Notes: generated by a model from the letters alone, not told the origin. DNA of 64,000 bases from Prostheceraeus crozeri (GCA_907163375.1 CAJQUW010000924.1:1-64000), one strand, 5' to 3'; counted from the stretch's first letter, positions 21,410 through 32,777 are shown. Made by a program: numbers and translations.

Positions 21410-22857
21410 TGTTTAATGTTTGAGGCAATGAAAAACTGTTAACTAAATATGGTGCATCCATGTATTACACAAGAGAGCACCTATGATGACAGGCGATCGT
21501 CGAGTGACAAAACCCTACTCAAAGTGCCTAAGATCAACAAAAAGTTGGATGTACATCAAGCTACGTTGCTCCTCTTGTTTGGAAAAGTCTTCCTCTATCA
21601 TAGCGAGGTAAATTTCACGCAAGTCCTTTCAGACACAATTGAAAGCGCTTCTTTCATCGGAGGTTTATAAGTTACTTACAAATACCAACTAACCATTGAT
21701 CTATTGTACCCTGTTGTGACTATTGATTTTCTGCAGTTTTGTATTGGACTCATAATGATGTCCAAGCTGTGAGCCTATTAGGTATCGCGCATCATAAATT
21801 TCCCGAACAATAGATAGAAGATAAATAAGCGGAACAAGGATCACGAGGATGATCAAAGATGAACAAATTCGTGTTCCTATTTGTTTACTAAATATAGACA
21901 TTCACAAGATTACTCATCATCAAAATGAACATTGATAGCTGCCGTAAAACCATGATCCATGAATAAAACTATTTGGCATACAATGCAGAGATGCATAAGA
22001 AATAACCACTAAAATTGCTGGCTAGAATTCTAGAAGCAAAAAAATATATTCGGGAAAATATCTGACCAATTGTTAGAGTCCAACCGGCAAATGTACTAGC
22101 TCAGATGACAAAGGGCTGGGAGGATTGATGAAGGTTCCACTTCTGCACGGTCGGAGATTCATATCTGTCCGCCTGAGGAGGCACCACCACTCTCACGAAA
22201 GGTTACTCACTCTAACTAGATGAAAGTTCCCACAACTGGCTAGCATTACCTCGTGCCCTGGGTGAGGAAAGATGAAGAACTAAATGATCAACAGTAATTA
22301 GTGATGCTCTCCATTTAGTAATCACTGCATATTTTGTTAATTGAAATATGACTAACCAAGTTTTATAGCCGCTGTGAGTGAGGCAATTGCAACATAGGTT
22401 TGTTCTTGATTTCTGTTCACACGATCAGAACCAGAGTTGTTGGCTTTTAAATGATCTTAAGCATCACCATTCGTCATCGAGGCTTCAACGGCACTGACTT
22501 TGTCAGATTTTGCAGTTGTGATATCTTAATTCCGAATGTGTCTTTCCTGTCGGATTCCAATGTCTCTCTCTGTGCTCACTCAAGGTGCGAGGGCTAGCAT
22601 GAATGCCATTTAATTTACTAAGAACATGCCGGACTTCCGTTTTCGTCTACGGCTGACAAGAAACATTGAGCTCAAACTGTTTCAGTTTCAGTCCGAACAT
22701 TTCACTCGTTCAACCATCTCGATTGATATTTGAAGAGCTCTGACGGCTTGTCTTAATACATAAATGCACAGAGATTCGGTTGAAGCATCAGGATAAAATT
22801 GATTTTTGCTAGATTCATAAAACGGAATGATAAAATATGCAATTTAATGATGACTTA
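21410..22857. other. Intron or intergenic; no gene assigned
   Basis: On the minus strand this lies directly downstream of the AGPAT5-like exon, so it is probably its intron. A minus-strand frame at 21701-21901 encodes one hydrophobic segment (ICSSLIILVILVPLIYLLSIV), but neither splice sites nor a family support it. Confidence 0.4.
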
Positions 22858-22858
22858 C

Positions 22859-23050
22859 TTTCGTGCCGGAATAGTGCTCGTAGAAGAAAAGAACGCAGCG
22901 CTGATAAATAGAGTAAAACTTCTCATCGATGAACCAAAATAAGGTGGAGCAAATATAGCGGCAAGTTAGGCGTAGAGGAATCCAAAGAATGAAGAACATT
23001 GGCGCGAAGCTGAACAAAACAAGACCAGGTATAAGAGCCTTCATTGACAT
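22859..23050 (-). CDS. AGPAT5: AGPAT5-like acyltransferase, first coding exon
   Basis: Host exon of exactly 64 codons. AGPAT5 (1-acylglycerol-3-phosphate acyltransferase epsilon) acylates lysophosphatidic acid to phosphatidic acid in ER and mitochondrial membranes. From memory of the human protein, the peptide lines up without gaps: KALIPGLVLFSFAP against RYLLPSVVLLGTAP, FWFIDEKFYSIYQ against YQALDDRLYCVYQ, and VLFFYEHYSG against VLFFFENYTG. The hydrophobic stretch at residues 5-26 is the first membrane segment. The exon starts at ATG right after an acceptor (TTATTATTTTCAG) and ends at a consensus donor (AAA|GTAAGT), so the 5' leader is in another exon. The next exon, which should carry the NHQSxxD motif, was not found in the remaining 22.8 kb downstream, so the following intron is long or the exon is beyond the window. 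Confidence 0.75.
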
Positions 23051-23391
23051 CTGAAAATAATAAAGAACAACTTGCTTGCTTGAACTGTGGCAGGCATCAA
23101 GTGGAGGAGATGCTTGAAATTTATCTGCTAACGGTTCTCGAAATACAAAAATGCTGCTCTCGTGCATGCTAACATACATCATCCTGCATACGAATGCACC
23201 GATATATCGGCCAATATAAAGAAATACCAATTTTTATGATTTTGAAAATGATAGCAGCCATTTCATTTTTATTATGTACATACATAGTATACTATATATG
23301 CATAGTGATAACCTAAAATATGAATGAATATAAAATCAAATAGATGCAACATTGAATATGCAACTGTACATGTACAGTGCACAGCGTAATC

Positions 23392-23405
23392 CAGATTAAA
23401 CATGA
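23392..23405. repeat. 14-bp target-site duplication, left of Penelope pair
   Basis: CAGATTAAACATGA; an exact match lies at 30689-30702. Confidence 0.8.
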
Positions 23406-23467
23406 ATTTGATTTTTAATTGCCATCGGTCGGGATTCAATCATTTTGAAAGAAGCAAAAATAAGCAA

Positions 23468-23536
23468 TTTTCTGCGACCGTGTTGTAATTTTATTCCCAA
23501 TATTTCGGCTTAGCTTTTATCAAGGGATGCAGAAAA
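23468..23536 (-). ncRNA. Hammerhead-like motif in Penelope tail (minus copy)
   Basis: Read on the minus strand: TTTTCTGC (stem I), CTTGATAA (degenerate CUGANGA box), AAGCTAAGCC (stem II), GAAA, an internal segment, GGTC (a GUC cleavage triplet) and GCAGAAAA closing stem I. Hammerhead ribozymes are known in Penelope-like elements. The first box deviates at two positions, so activity is doubtful. Confidence 0.35.
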
Positions 23537-24765
23537 GGAAATTATACTGAATGTCATTAGAAAAATTTAAACTAACCTATCTATGAAATACAAATTGGGA
23601 CATGCTAAGACAGAGTTTTAGCAAAAATATCATGGATTACGAAAGGATAAAAATATCTATAAAGGGAAGAAAGCTAAAAGTTAGACAGAATTAATACGAT
23701 TGAGCAGCATTTCCGTTGGCCTTGCTTTTATCTCCTTCTTTTCGACCCTTCTTCTTTGAGCCATGCACTGCAAGTTTCGATGTAATAATGACCATGTGAT
23801 GGACTTGTGTGTGATTGGGGAGTTGTGTGTGATGAGATGTTTATAAACTTCAGATTCAGGGCCTTTTAGATGTTCATTAATTCTTGATCTCATTGTTCTC
23901 GAGGTTTCCCCAACATATAGTTTGTCGCATTCGTTGTTGTTACATTGTATTAGGTATACACAGTCTTTGGTGTTGCATTCTCCATTAGTTATTCCATTCT
24001 CGCATACATCACATTGTTCATAATAACACTTGTTTTGGTTCTTCTTAAGCAGACGCTTCAATGGAGGGTTGGTGAATACTGGCCGCACATGATCAGAGAG
24101 ATGTGTTCTTCTGACAAGTTCGTTAATCTTGCGTTTGAATTTGCTGTTTATGAAAGGCAAGACTATGTTTCGCGGTTGTTGTTCATCTTTATTAGATTTA
24201 TTTCTCTGATGTTTATTATTCAGACAAAATGTCAACGAATCGTTAATCATTCGCAATGGGTATCCATTATTCACAAACTTTTGTTTTATAGCCGTTAATT
24301 CAATTGATTGTTCTTGTTTGTTTGATGAGTTACGGATTGCCCTTCTGAATTCGTTGGTGATCACAGTCCTTTTCAACGACATTGGTACATGTGAAGACCA
24401 AGGTAAAATGTGTCCTGAATGACATATCTTGGAAAATAAAGAAGTCGAAAACGTTTTATCTACTGGACAAAAGTTGATAGTCAAGTCTAAAAATGGTAAG
24501 CAGTTATTATTGGGTAATTCTAATGTAAACTGGATAAAAGGATTCAAAGAGTTAGCAATATGAAGAATTTCATCTGGTGAGATATTCTGATAGATAAGAA
24601 AAATGTCATCTATATATCTCTGATACAAAATGAGCCTGTCATTTAACTGATTGCACAAATCTTGTTCTAAATTGACCATATAAATGATGGCCAAAGGTGG
24701 TGAAGCATTGTTTCCCATTGCTAAGCCTGATGTTTGGTGAAAAGATTTTCCTTCATTGATAATAA

Positions 24766-27700
24766 CAGGGTGTCCGCGGCTTTCCTGAAGTGTTTTTCCA
24801 GGTTTTTTCCAGGTTTTCCAGGATCTATCAAATGAGACAGATTAGTTTGATTTTCGAAATACGCATAGACGACAACAGGAAGATACATGGGAAGTCCTAT
24901 ATATTCCAATAAACAACACAAAACGATTGTTCTTATAATATCATTTCTTAAAATATAACAAACTATTTCTATAATATAACAACCTCATAATATATTAATA
25001 CCAACTTTGATAAGAATGCAAAAAAGAAAAATAGAAATGCGAATAGCAAAAGGACATGGAAAATGTTTCTGACTAGCGGATTGTGTCATATGTCATTCGA
25101 AGATAGTAAAAAAACAAAAACTGCACGGTAGTGGTCAATTTGCCAATGAAGTCAACACTAAGGAGGAAATGTTGGCAGGAGGAAAATGATGAGGTGTTTA
25201 TATTACTGTAAATTCTTGATCTCATCATTGACTGATATGATGTTGTCCTGTACTTCCTGTACTTCTTTTCTCTTCCCGTGCCGCTTCTCTGATTGCATTC
25301 GATTTTGCGAGGAAGAGGAATTCACGCTTTGTCTCAGCCTCAAGGGCCAGATCATTGGCTTCTTTCTCCAGCATCGTTGCCTCATTCTCTAATCGTATTT
25401 TCTTTTTAAAAAGTTCATCTTTTTCTGCCTGAAATTAAAAGATCTTTCGTTAGAAATAAATTCGATTGGAGGGGCTTGTGAATCCTCAATAGCCAAGGCG
25501 ACACCAACGCCAAAATCGATGTCATCCAATTCTCGGAAATTGTTTTCATTTGTTACATCAGAAACAGAGATATCTTTCAAATCAACAGATTCAATAAAAG
25601 AAAGCTTAAGTATCTGCCCATGACCGAGACAAGCATTTCGGAGAAATCGTTTGTCAAAAACAAGGCAATAATGGCGCATCACCCTGAAATTTTGTCAAGA
25701 AGGGGTTCAATTGAGTCGCAATTGACAACCCGAATTTCAGCTCAGCCATTTTCAAGGAGGAATTTCCAACCGCTTTTTCAACTGTTTTGAAGTAGTGAGA
25801 CGACGGTTTCTTAAGATTTTCAGATCTCTGAAGATATTCCACATACTTCTTTACTTTTTGGAAGTAATTCAATTGCCCGCTTGATGACAGCGATATTTTC
25901 AACCCATCTGTGGGTACAGTATTTCAATGGAAAGCGATTTTCGCCTGTAATACTAAAAAAATCTTCGCGTCTGGCAGGTGTGTCGTGAAATAGTTGCCAC
26001 AAAGAAGACAAAAACGAATCCATGTGAAAAGTGGTTGCTACTACAGAATGCTTAAAAGCATTGTGAACTGAATGAAGAATGCAGGTACCTACATCTACAA
26101 TGTGGATGTCATCTTCAACAAAGTCAGAAACCAATTCTCGATGAAATTTTTGATTGACGTTTGGTCCGTCCATGGAAATTTGTAGTAGCTTTTTTTGTCC
26201 AAGCATACCATCATTTCATCAAACTTTCGTCTGATGTCATCTGCTGTGCAATGTCCAAGAGAATATGATGTAAAATATCGCGTGGTCACTCGATTTGCAT
26301 CATGATCAAAAAATCTAACGTGGAAATCAATTTGGCCTTCTTGTGTCACTTTGTTAAGTGATTCGTCGAAACAAATAACATAACAGTTCGGAGATTTCAA
26401 AGATTACATCAATTGTCCTTGAAAATAAGGAGCTAATCCATACACTATAGAATAGCTGACTTTATCTCTACCAAGAGACATCTGATGAGCGACGAATGAC
26501 TTTTGAACATGTGACTGAAAATTTTCACGATTTTGTCAGAGGAGCGAAAACTACTTTTAGACATGATCATGTTCAAAATCCAAATTATTTCTGCTTCAGA
26601 GACTTCTTTATCAATTACAAAGTCGGAAACATCGTGACATTGTACATTAGGATCAGTTGCATATTTATCAGAACTTTGTTCACCTTTCGAACCTGATCCT
26701 AAAGAACTCGTCTGCTTTATAATCTTGCACAAATCTAAATGCTTCTTTCCGCCAGCATGGCTTCTTACGGCTTGAAAACCCATATCCGAGACATCAAAGT
26801 CTTTCTGACAAACTTTACAAAATGAATTGAACGGAGTTTTACCGCGCTGGAGCCATTCTGAGCACTCAGACCGGTGGCACCAGAGTGGGTTGAAGGAAGT
26901 CTTGGATTGTCCTTCGGAATTAATCTTTCTGAAAGAAAGGATGGTCTGATTATGTACAATTAAGGAAAAACATATTAAAAATGATTAAATAATCCGAAAA
27001 TCAATTTTCTCTTCTTCTTGGATGCATAGTTGTAATCAGTGAAATATATTAGGTTCAAGTGTAGTCCTAGCATATTTCTTCCCTAAGACTTTTATTTGTG
27101 GCACTCTCCAACAAAACTAGCTCATCAGGAGTCATTAGGTTTAGTAGGTGATACCAATCTTAGCTTTAATCATACGCGTTGCGTTGGATGTAAGAAGACT
27201 ATGTTCGGCTTTTTTTAAGCGTAGGGAAAGTTTACAATTGACAGTATCCATTATCATGAAACTATCATAATCACATTGGCAAATACAAGTCAAACGATGG
27301 TCTAGCTAGAATACTTAATGCAAACAATTAAGCTCTGAACGTAATTCAAACAATTCAATTGTTAAAAATACAGGATAGTGTTTTTTGTCTGTGATCATAT
27401 TCATAACTGAATTATAATAGATTTATGAATGCAGAAGGGATTTAGCTAGTGTACATAATCACAGATATGGAGTAAACACTGATATTTAACATAATAATAC
27501 ACATGCAAACATACAATTTAATTAAAGATAATGCGGCATGAAGACTCACTCTTTCAGTACATTGTTATCAAATAAAAACAAATTGTGATAATTGAATACT
27601 TTATTGAAGATACGTCAGGATATAACAAAGTATTAAAAAGATTTCACTCTATAAAATTTATAAAGATAAAATCACTCATATAAACTCACATCATTAAAAT

Positions 27701-27867
27701 GTTGAGTGCATTAGCAGCTAGTGGAATTTCACTAGGTAACTTAACTTCACGTTATCCAGGATCAATCAATTTCCAGGTTTTTCCAGGTTCCTTTAATTTC
27801 CAGGTTTTTTCCATGATCATTCATATTCCAGGTTTTTTCCAGGTTTTCCAGGAGCGCGGACACCCTG
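24766..27867 (-). mobile_element. hAT-like transposon inserted in the Penelope copy, 3102 bp
   Basis: The ends are CAGGGTGTCCGCG and its reverse complement, flanked by TAATAA on both sides. The plus-strand Penelope copy shows the uninterrupted site (TTGATAATAATATCT, reverse complement), which proves the insertion. Inside both ends are repeats of TTTCCAGG, in the same orientation at both ends rather than inverted. It encodes a decayed transposase at 25190-26940. A 6-bp duplication is short for hAT (usually 8), so the superfamily call is tentative. Confidence 0.85.
25190..26940 (-). pseudogene. hAT-like transposase with N-terminal zinc finger, decayed
   Basis: Transposase remains read from right to left. 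After an acceptor-like TTCTTTCAG come WLQRGKTPFNSF and a BED/U1-like finger, CKVCQKDFDVSDMGFQAVRSH, ending GGKKH. The RNase-H-like core pieces follow: VICFDESLNKVTQEGQIDFHVRFFD, then ISMDGPNVN, LHSVHNAFKH and YCTHRWVENIAVIKRAIELLP. The THRW block resembles the conserved RW region of hAT proteins. A Glu/Lys-rich coiled C-terminus ends near 25200. Several frame changes and stops separate these blocks (frames shift near 26400, 26100, 25830 and 25660), so no single long product is possible. The second Asp sits in SMDGPN. A related C-terminal piece occurs at 62.4-63.2 kb. Confidence 0.75.
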
Positions 27868-28775
27868 TAATAATATCTGAAGAAAGACATAAGCGTAAAA
27901 GACGTATCATATCACTCTTTGTCATATCGGGAACACATGTATCTGTCTTGTACATTTCAAAATATTCGGAGACGATAGAAATAACACCTTTGACGTTGCT
28001 TGAGTCTTCAATCGGTATGGAGCCATATAGGTTGATCACATCCAAAGACATGAAGTTAATGTCATTTGGGATACTTTGCGAAAGAAGTCTATCCTTAAAA
28101 GAAATTGTTGATGCCACATGAGCTGGAATATGGTTTAAGAGCGGGTTGAGAATCTCTGCTAACCATTTAGCTAATGCCGTTAATGGAGTATCCACTGCAG
28201 CCACTATTGGTCTCCCTCGTATTAGTCCTGGTTTGTGATCCTTTGGAAGGCAATACAGATTGCTTGGAAGAGGTTCACTACATTTGAGATTCAACAACTT
28301 CTTTCTTGTGCTTGAATTATGATAATGGTTACTTATCGTTGCAATTTCCTTATTGAACTTCATTTGCGCTGATTGCGGTTGAATCAATCTACAAGGTTTG
28401 TAGTCTTTGGTAACGTTTCGGGTCATTTCACTGTAGTCTTCAGTATTCAAAGCAACGAGTTTCTTTGTTTTGTCACTTGGCTTGATGACAACATCCTTTT
28501 CATTGATGGATTTTTATAATTCTTTGTTCCTTCTTCCATGCTTTTGGCATATCAAAATTTTTCATTTCAGCGATTAAACGTTTCATCCCTCCTTCGAATT
28601 CTTTTATTTCATTTTCACAGCCCGAAATTGTTGCATGTAAACGACTGCATGTCATTTCAATATCCGCTTCTAAGCATGTCTTTTGTGATGCCGAAATAGG
28701 TCTGCATGGTGGCACATAAGATGGTCCTTTGTTCAACAGCTTCAGTTCTTCTTCTCTGAAGTTTTCTTCTTCTCT

Positions 28776-30450
28776 GAAACTCGTTGCTTTGAATACTGAA
28801 GACTACAGTGAAATGACCCGAAACGTTACCAAAGACTACAAACCTTGTAGATTGATTCAACCGCAATCAGCGCAAATGAAGTTCAATAAGGAAATTGCAA
28901 CGATAAGTAACCATTATCATAATTCAAGCACAAGAAAGAAGTTGTTGAATCTCAAATGTAGTGAACCTCTTCCAAGCAATCTGTATTGCCTTCCAAAGGA
29001 TCACAAACCAGGACTAATACGAGGGAGACCAATAGTGGCTGCAGTGGATACTCCATCAACGGCATTAGCTAAATGGTTAGCAGAGATTCTCAACCCGCTC
29101 TTAAACCATATTCCAGCTCATGTGGCATCAACAATTTCTTTTAAGGATAGACTTCTTTCGCAAAGTATCCCAAATGACATTAACTTCATGTCTTTGGATG
29201 TGATCAACCTATATGGCTCCATACCGATTGAAGACTCAAGCAACGTCAAAGGTGTTATTTCTATCGTCTCCGAATATTTTGAAATGTACAAGACAGATAC
29301 ATGTGTTCCCGATATGACAAAGAGTGATATGATACGTCTTTTACGCTTATGTCTTTCTTCAGATATTATTATCAATGAAGGAAAATCTTTTCACCAAACA
29401 TCAGGCTTAGCAATGGAAAACAATGCTTCACCACCTTTGGCCATCATTTATATGGTCAATTTAGAACAAGATTTGTGCAATCAGTTAAATGACAGGCTCA
29501 TTTTGTATCAGAGATATATAGATGACATTTTTCTTATCTATCAGAATATCTCACCAGATGAAATTCTTCATATTGCTAACTCTTTGAATCCTTTTATCCA
29601 GTTTACATTAGAATTACCCAATAATAACTGCTTACCATTTTTAGACTTGACTATCAACGTTTGTCCAGTAGATAAAACGTTTTCGACTTCTTTATTTTCC
29701 AAGATATGTCATTCAGGACACATTTTACCTTGGTCTTCACATGTACCAATGTCGTTGAAAAGGACTGTGATCACCAACGAATTCAGAAGGGCAATCCGTA
29801 ACTCATCAAACAAACAAGAACAATCAATTGAATTAACGGCTATAAAACAAAAGTTTGTGAATAATGGATACCCATTGCGAATGATTAACGATTCGTTGAC
29901 ATTTTGTCTGAATAATAAACATCAGAGAAATAAATCTAATAAAGATGAACAACAACCGCGAAACATAGTCTTGCCTTTCATAAACAGCAAATTCAAACGC
30001 AAGATTAACGAACTTGTCAGAAGAACACATCTCTCTGATCATGTGCGGCCAGTATTCACCAACCCTCCATTGAAGCGTCTGCTTAAGAAGAACCAAAACA
30101 AGTGTTATTATGAACAATGTGATGTATGCGAGAATGGAATAACTAATGGAGAATGCAACACCAAAGACTGTGTATACCTAATACAATGTAACAACAACGA
30201 ATGCGACAAACTATATGTTGGGGAAACCTCGAGAACAATGAGATCAAGAATTAATGAACATCTAAAAGGCCCTGAATCTGAAGTTTATAAACATCTCATC
30301 ACACACAACTCCCCAATCACACACAAGTCCATCACATGGTCATTATTACATCGAAACTTGCAGTGCATGGCTCAAAGAAGAAGGGTCGAAAAGAAGGAGA
30401 TAAAAGCAAGGCCAACGGAAATGCTGCTCAATCGTATTAATTCTGTCTAA
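28776..30450 (+). CDS. Penelope-like RT/GIY-YIG protein, 5'-truncated copy
   Basis: Reverse transcriptase with GIY-YIG endonuclease that copies element RNA at a nicked target. The open frame begins at 28729, but its first 18 or so codons are antisense to the minus copy's upstream coding sequence; homology starts at LVALNTEDY. Numbering from 28729: RT motif A SLDVINLYG (D157), a change from MG to ME at 229-230 in the usually conserved MG.SPL motif, YIDD at 263-266, a Cys-rich finger (CYYEQCDVC ... CNTKDC) at 459-481, and GIY-YIG at 482-512 (VYLIQC, LYVGETSR, RINEHL). There is no internal stop over 573 codons. Lack of the N-terminal region and the MG change suggest it is not autonomous. Confidence 0.9.
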
Positions 30451-30594
30451 CTTTTAGCTTTCTTCCCTTTATAGATATTTTTATCCTTTTGTAATCCATG
30501 ATATTTTTGCTAAAACTCTGTCTTAGCATGTCCCAATTTGTATTTCATAGATAGGTTAGTTTAAATTTTTCTAATGACATTCAGTATAATTTCC

Positions 30595-30663
30595 TTTTCT
30601 GCATCCCTTGATAAAGGCTAAGCCCAAATATTGGGAACAAAATTACAACACGGTCGCAGAAAA
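30595..30663 (+). ncRNA. Hammerhead-like motif in Penelope tail (plus copy)
   Basis: Same layout as on the minus copy: TTTTCTGC, CTTGATAA, AGGCTAAGCC, CAAA (GAAA in the other copy), CGGTC, GCAGAAAA. The eight outer bases pair perfectly. The core departs from the hammerhead consensus. Confidence 0.3.
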
Positions 30664-30688
30664 TTGCTTATTTTTGCTTCTTTCAAAA

Positions 30689-30702
30689 CAGATTAAACAT
30701 GA
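30689..30702. repeat. 14-bp target-site duplication, right of Penelope pair
   Basis: CAGATTAAACATGA; identical to 23392-23405. Confidence 0.8.
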
Positions 30703-32770
30703 CTAGTATAATTACTGAATGATTGTCTGGTGAGTGGTGAATGATATTTATCTGATTTAACGAGGACAATAAACTGGACGACATCCTGGACTAAATAGTG
30801 TGACACTATTCATGAATTGCAGGATAATGAAATCTTTATCTAATATCATGATGATTTAATATTCTAGTTCTAGCTGGATAATAAGTATGTCTAATAGATA
30901 GTTTAAATAGTAGTAAGTTTAAATAGATACTGTGCTGGCGAAAAAACCGACCAATTATCTATTTTTCCGAGGCGGCCGGCCGGTGGCCGGTTTCCTAAAT
31001 TATCTCTGAAGGCTAATCTTCAAGGCCTAAAAAATCGGCCAATGTTTTTTCACTACTCTTTTCTATTACAGTACCTATATCAACAACTACTATAAGTGCC
31101 CTGTAAATAACCTACAGCTTTTCTTCAGACTAGGGAGCTGCAATTGAGCGTGAATTTCAATGTGAAGTGTGTCAATTTCACTGAGCATCACAAATCAAGT
31201 AAAATTAGTCAACAGTAAACGTACCTCGGGCGCTTAGCGTCATTCTCTGAAGAGCTCCTTCTTAGGATGACGTTCAGTGAACATTTTGCTAACTGGGAAA
31301 AGGTATTGTATTGATTCCATAGAGACTTCGCCCTCCGACGACGGCACGGAGGAGCGAAGCAACTACCGAGAGGCAATAAGGATAGGATACGGAATAAGGC
31401 CCCAAAAAAGTGAATAAGTAACTGTTAATACATTACAGTATCAGACAAGTTTCGTACCCATTATGGTGCATATAGTGCTTTTATTATAAAGAAGTCACTG
31501 TTTTTGAGATTGTTGAAACACAAGTAATATTGTTTGACAAATTGGTATTTTAAAAAATAGTGAATTAATAGTTATTTATTTTTCCTTCATCGCCATTACA
31601 ATGGAGTGTATTCAATTTTTCTCTATAAAGAAAAATGATAACAAAAAGGAGTTTCCTCCCGTGCAAGGCAACCATTTATTTTCCAACTATTTTATTAGGA
31701 GTTTCTAAATTAATTATTTATTCTTCGAAACAGTCGCCGACTGACGGCCGAATTTTTCCGCCAGTACAGTATTATAGCACCGGGAAGCAGCATTATATAA
31801 GAGAAAGTAGCAATACAGAAGAATTGAGAAACAGAATGGCGCCCCACAAAGAAGCGCAACTGATTGTCATATATCACAAATTTTCCAGTTGGCATACAGT
31901 TGCATTACAATTGACCGAAAATGGACTTTTGACTATTAGTATGGAACTTTATGTTCTTGCAGCTGCTTTTCAGTTCCGTTGATGATGCACTATTCTCAAT
32001 AAAACTAAATTTCGAATCCTCATTCAACAATATTTTGTCTTTTATCTTTTCAAGAAAAAAATTTCCACAGGAACACTAATGCAATATGTTAATGTCAGGC
32101 ATTCTACAAGTGCACAATAAGGCATGGCTTGGACACAATGAACACATTACTCCAGTATACGAACAGTACTTTTTAGTTTAAAATATTTGGATTAGGGCTA
32201 TACCCGTATTTTGTATTCAATACATGAATATATAATATATCATTGAAACTTATAATAATGAAATGCTTGCACGCTTAGTTGTGTATTGTGTGCACCGATC
32301 GCCGAGAAAAAAGTATGACAGTAATTTCGAAAAAAGCATGATAGATTTGAATGAAGTGTGATGTCAAAATATGAGCCAAAACCTCAGGTTTATCATCTGT
32401 AGCTTTTAGACGATCATATTGATAGATGCTAATCTTTCTCTATTATAAATTTAATTTTTGAGGCTGTGCATCTTAAATGTACAGGGCCGCGCTTGGTCGG
32501 GTTTGAGCGTCCAGGATTAAGCGGTCGAAACGCGATCGTCCTGACCAAGTTCCCGTTGATGACCTCATCAAAAATAGTCAAATAATTTGTATGTATATTT
32601 TGTACAATTCTATTTCACGTTTTAGCTTAAGGAACTAATATTAATTCTCTTACACACTTGGTAGATTTTAGATAGCGTAATCCCGCTGTGTTATTAGCTA
32701 GATCTGGTATTTTGATTGGAAACAGACCTGTCCTCTTATCATCTGAATGGGCAGACTGTTAAATAGGATC
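30703..32770. other. No gene assigned
   Basis: A GC-rich stretch near 30960 (GGCGGCCGGCCGGTGGCCGG) and a plus-strand frame at 31635-31982 followed by AATAAA are the only points of note. Neither matches a family I recognise. Confidence 0.45.
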
Positions 32771-32777
32771 CTTTCAA

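Larger units (their letters stand above)
23443..28775 (-). pseudogene. Penelope-like RT/GIY-YIG element, interrupted copy
   Basis: Minus-strand copy of a Penelope-like retroelement. The N-terminal part (LLNKGPSYVPPCRPISASQ, then INEKDVVIKPSDKTKKLVALN) and the start of the reverse transcriptase lie at 27874-28750. The rest lies at 23681-24765: MGNNASPPLA, the YIDD catalytic box, a Cys-rich finger and the GIY-YIG endonuclease (VYLIQC ... LYVGETSR ... RINEHL). Between the two halves sits a 3.1-kb DNA transposon with a duplicated TAATAA, so the gene is split inside the RT. The MG.SPP motif is intact here but altered in the plus copy. The 3' tail carries a hammerhead-like motif. Confidence 0.9.
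23406..30688. mobile_element. Head-to-head inverted pair of Penelope-like elements
   Basis: A minus-strand copy (23443-28775) and a plus-strand copy (28776-30688) have their 5' sides facing each other. The arms 23443-28463 (excluding a 3.1-kb insertion) and 28776-30688 are almost identical; the 345-residue C-terminal halves differ at about two residues. The 312-bp spacer is the upstream coding part of the minus copy. A 14-bp direct repeat flanks the whole unit and touches the plus copy's end exactly. This suggests a single integration of an inverted dimer. Confidence 0.85.

Noticed and set aside
22090-22290. Possible tRNA-derived SINE (TAGCTCAGATG as A box, GGTTCCACTTC as B box)
   Set aside because: The boxes match only loosely, no cloverleaf or tail was found and no second copy is in the window.
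24014-24298. Plus-strand hydrophobic frame, also found reversed at 29833-30117
   Set aside because: It occurs identically antisense to both Penelope ORFs, so it is a shadow.
32480-32570. GC-rich stretch with CTTGGTCGG/CCTGACCAAG pairing, thought of as a small RNA or tRNA
   Set aside because: It does not fold into a tRNA or match a known small RNA; CAGGGCCGC could equally be a transposon end.
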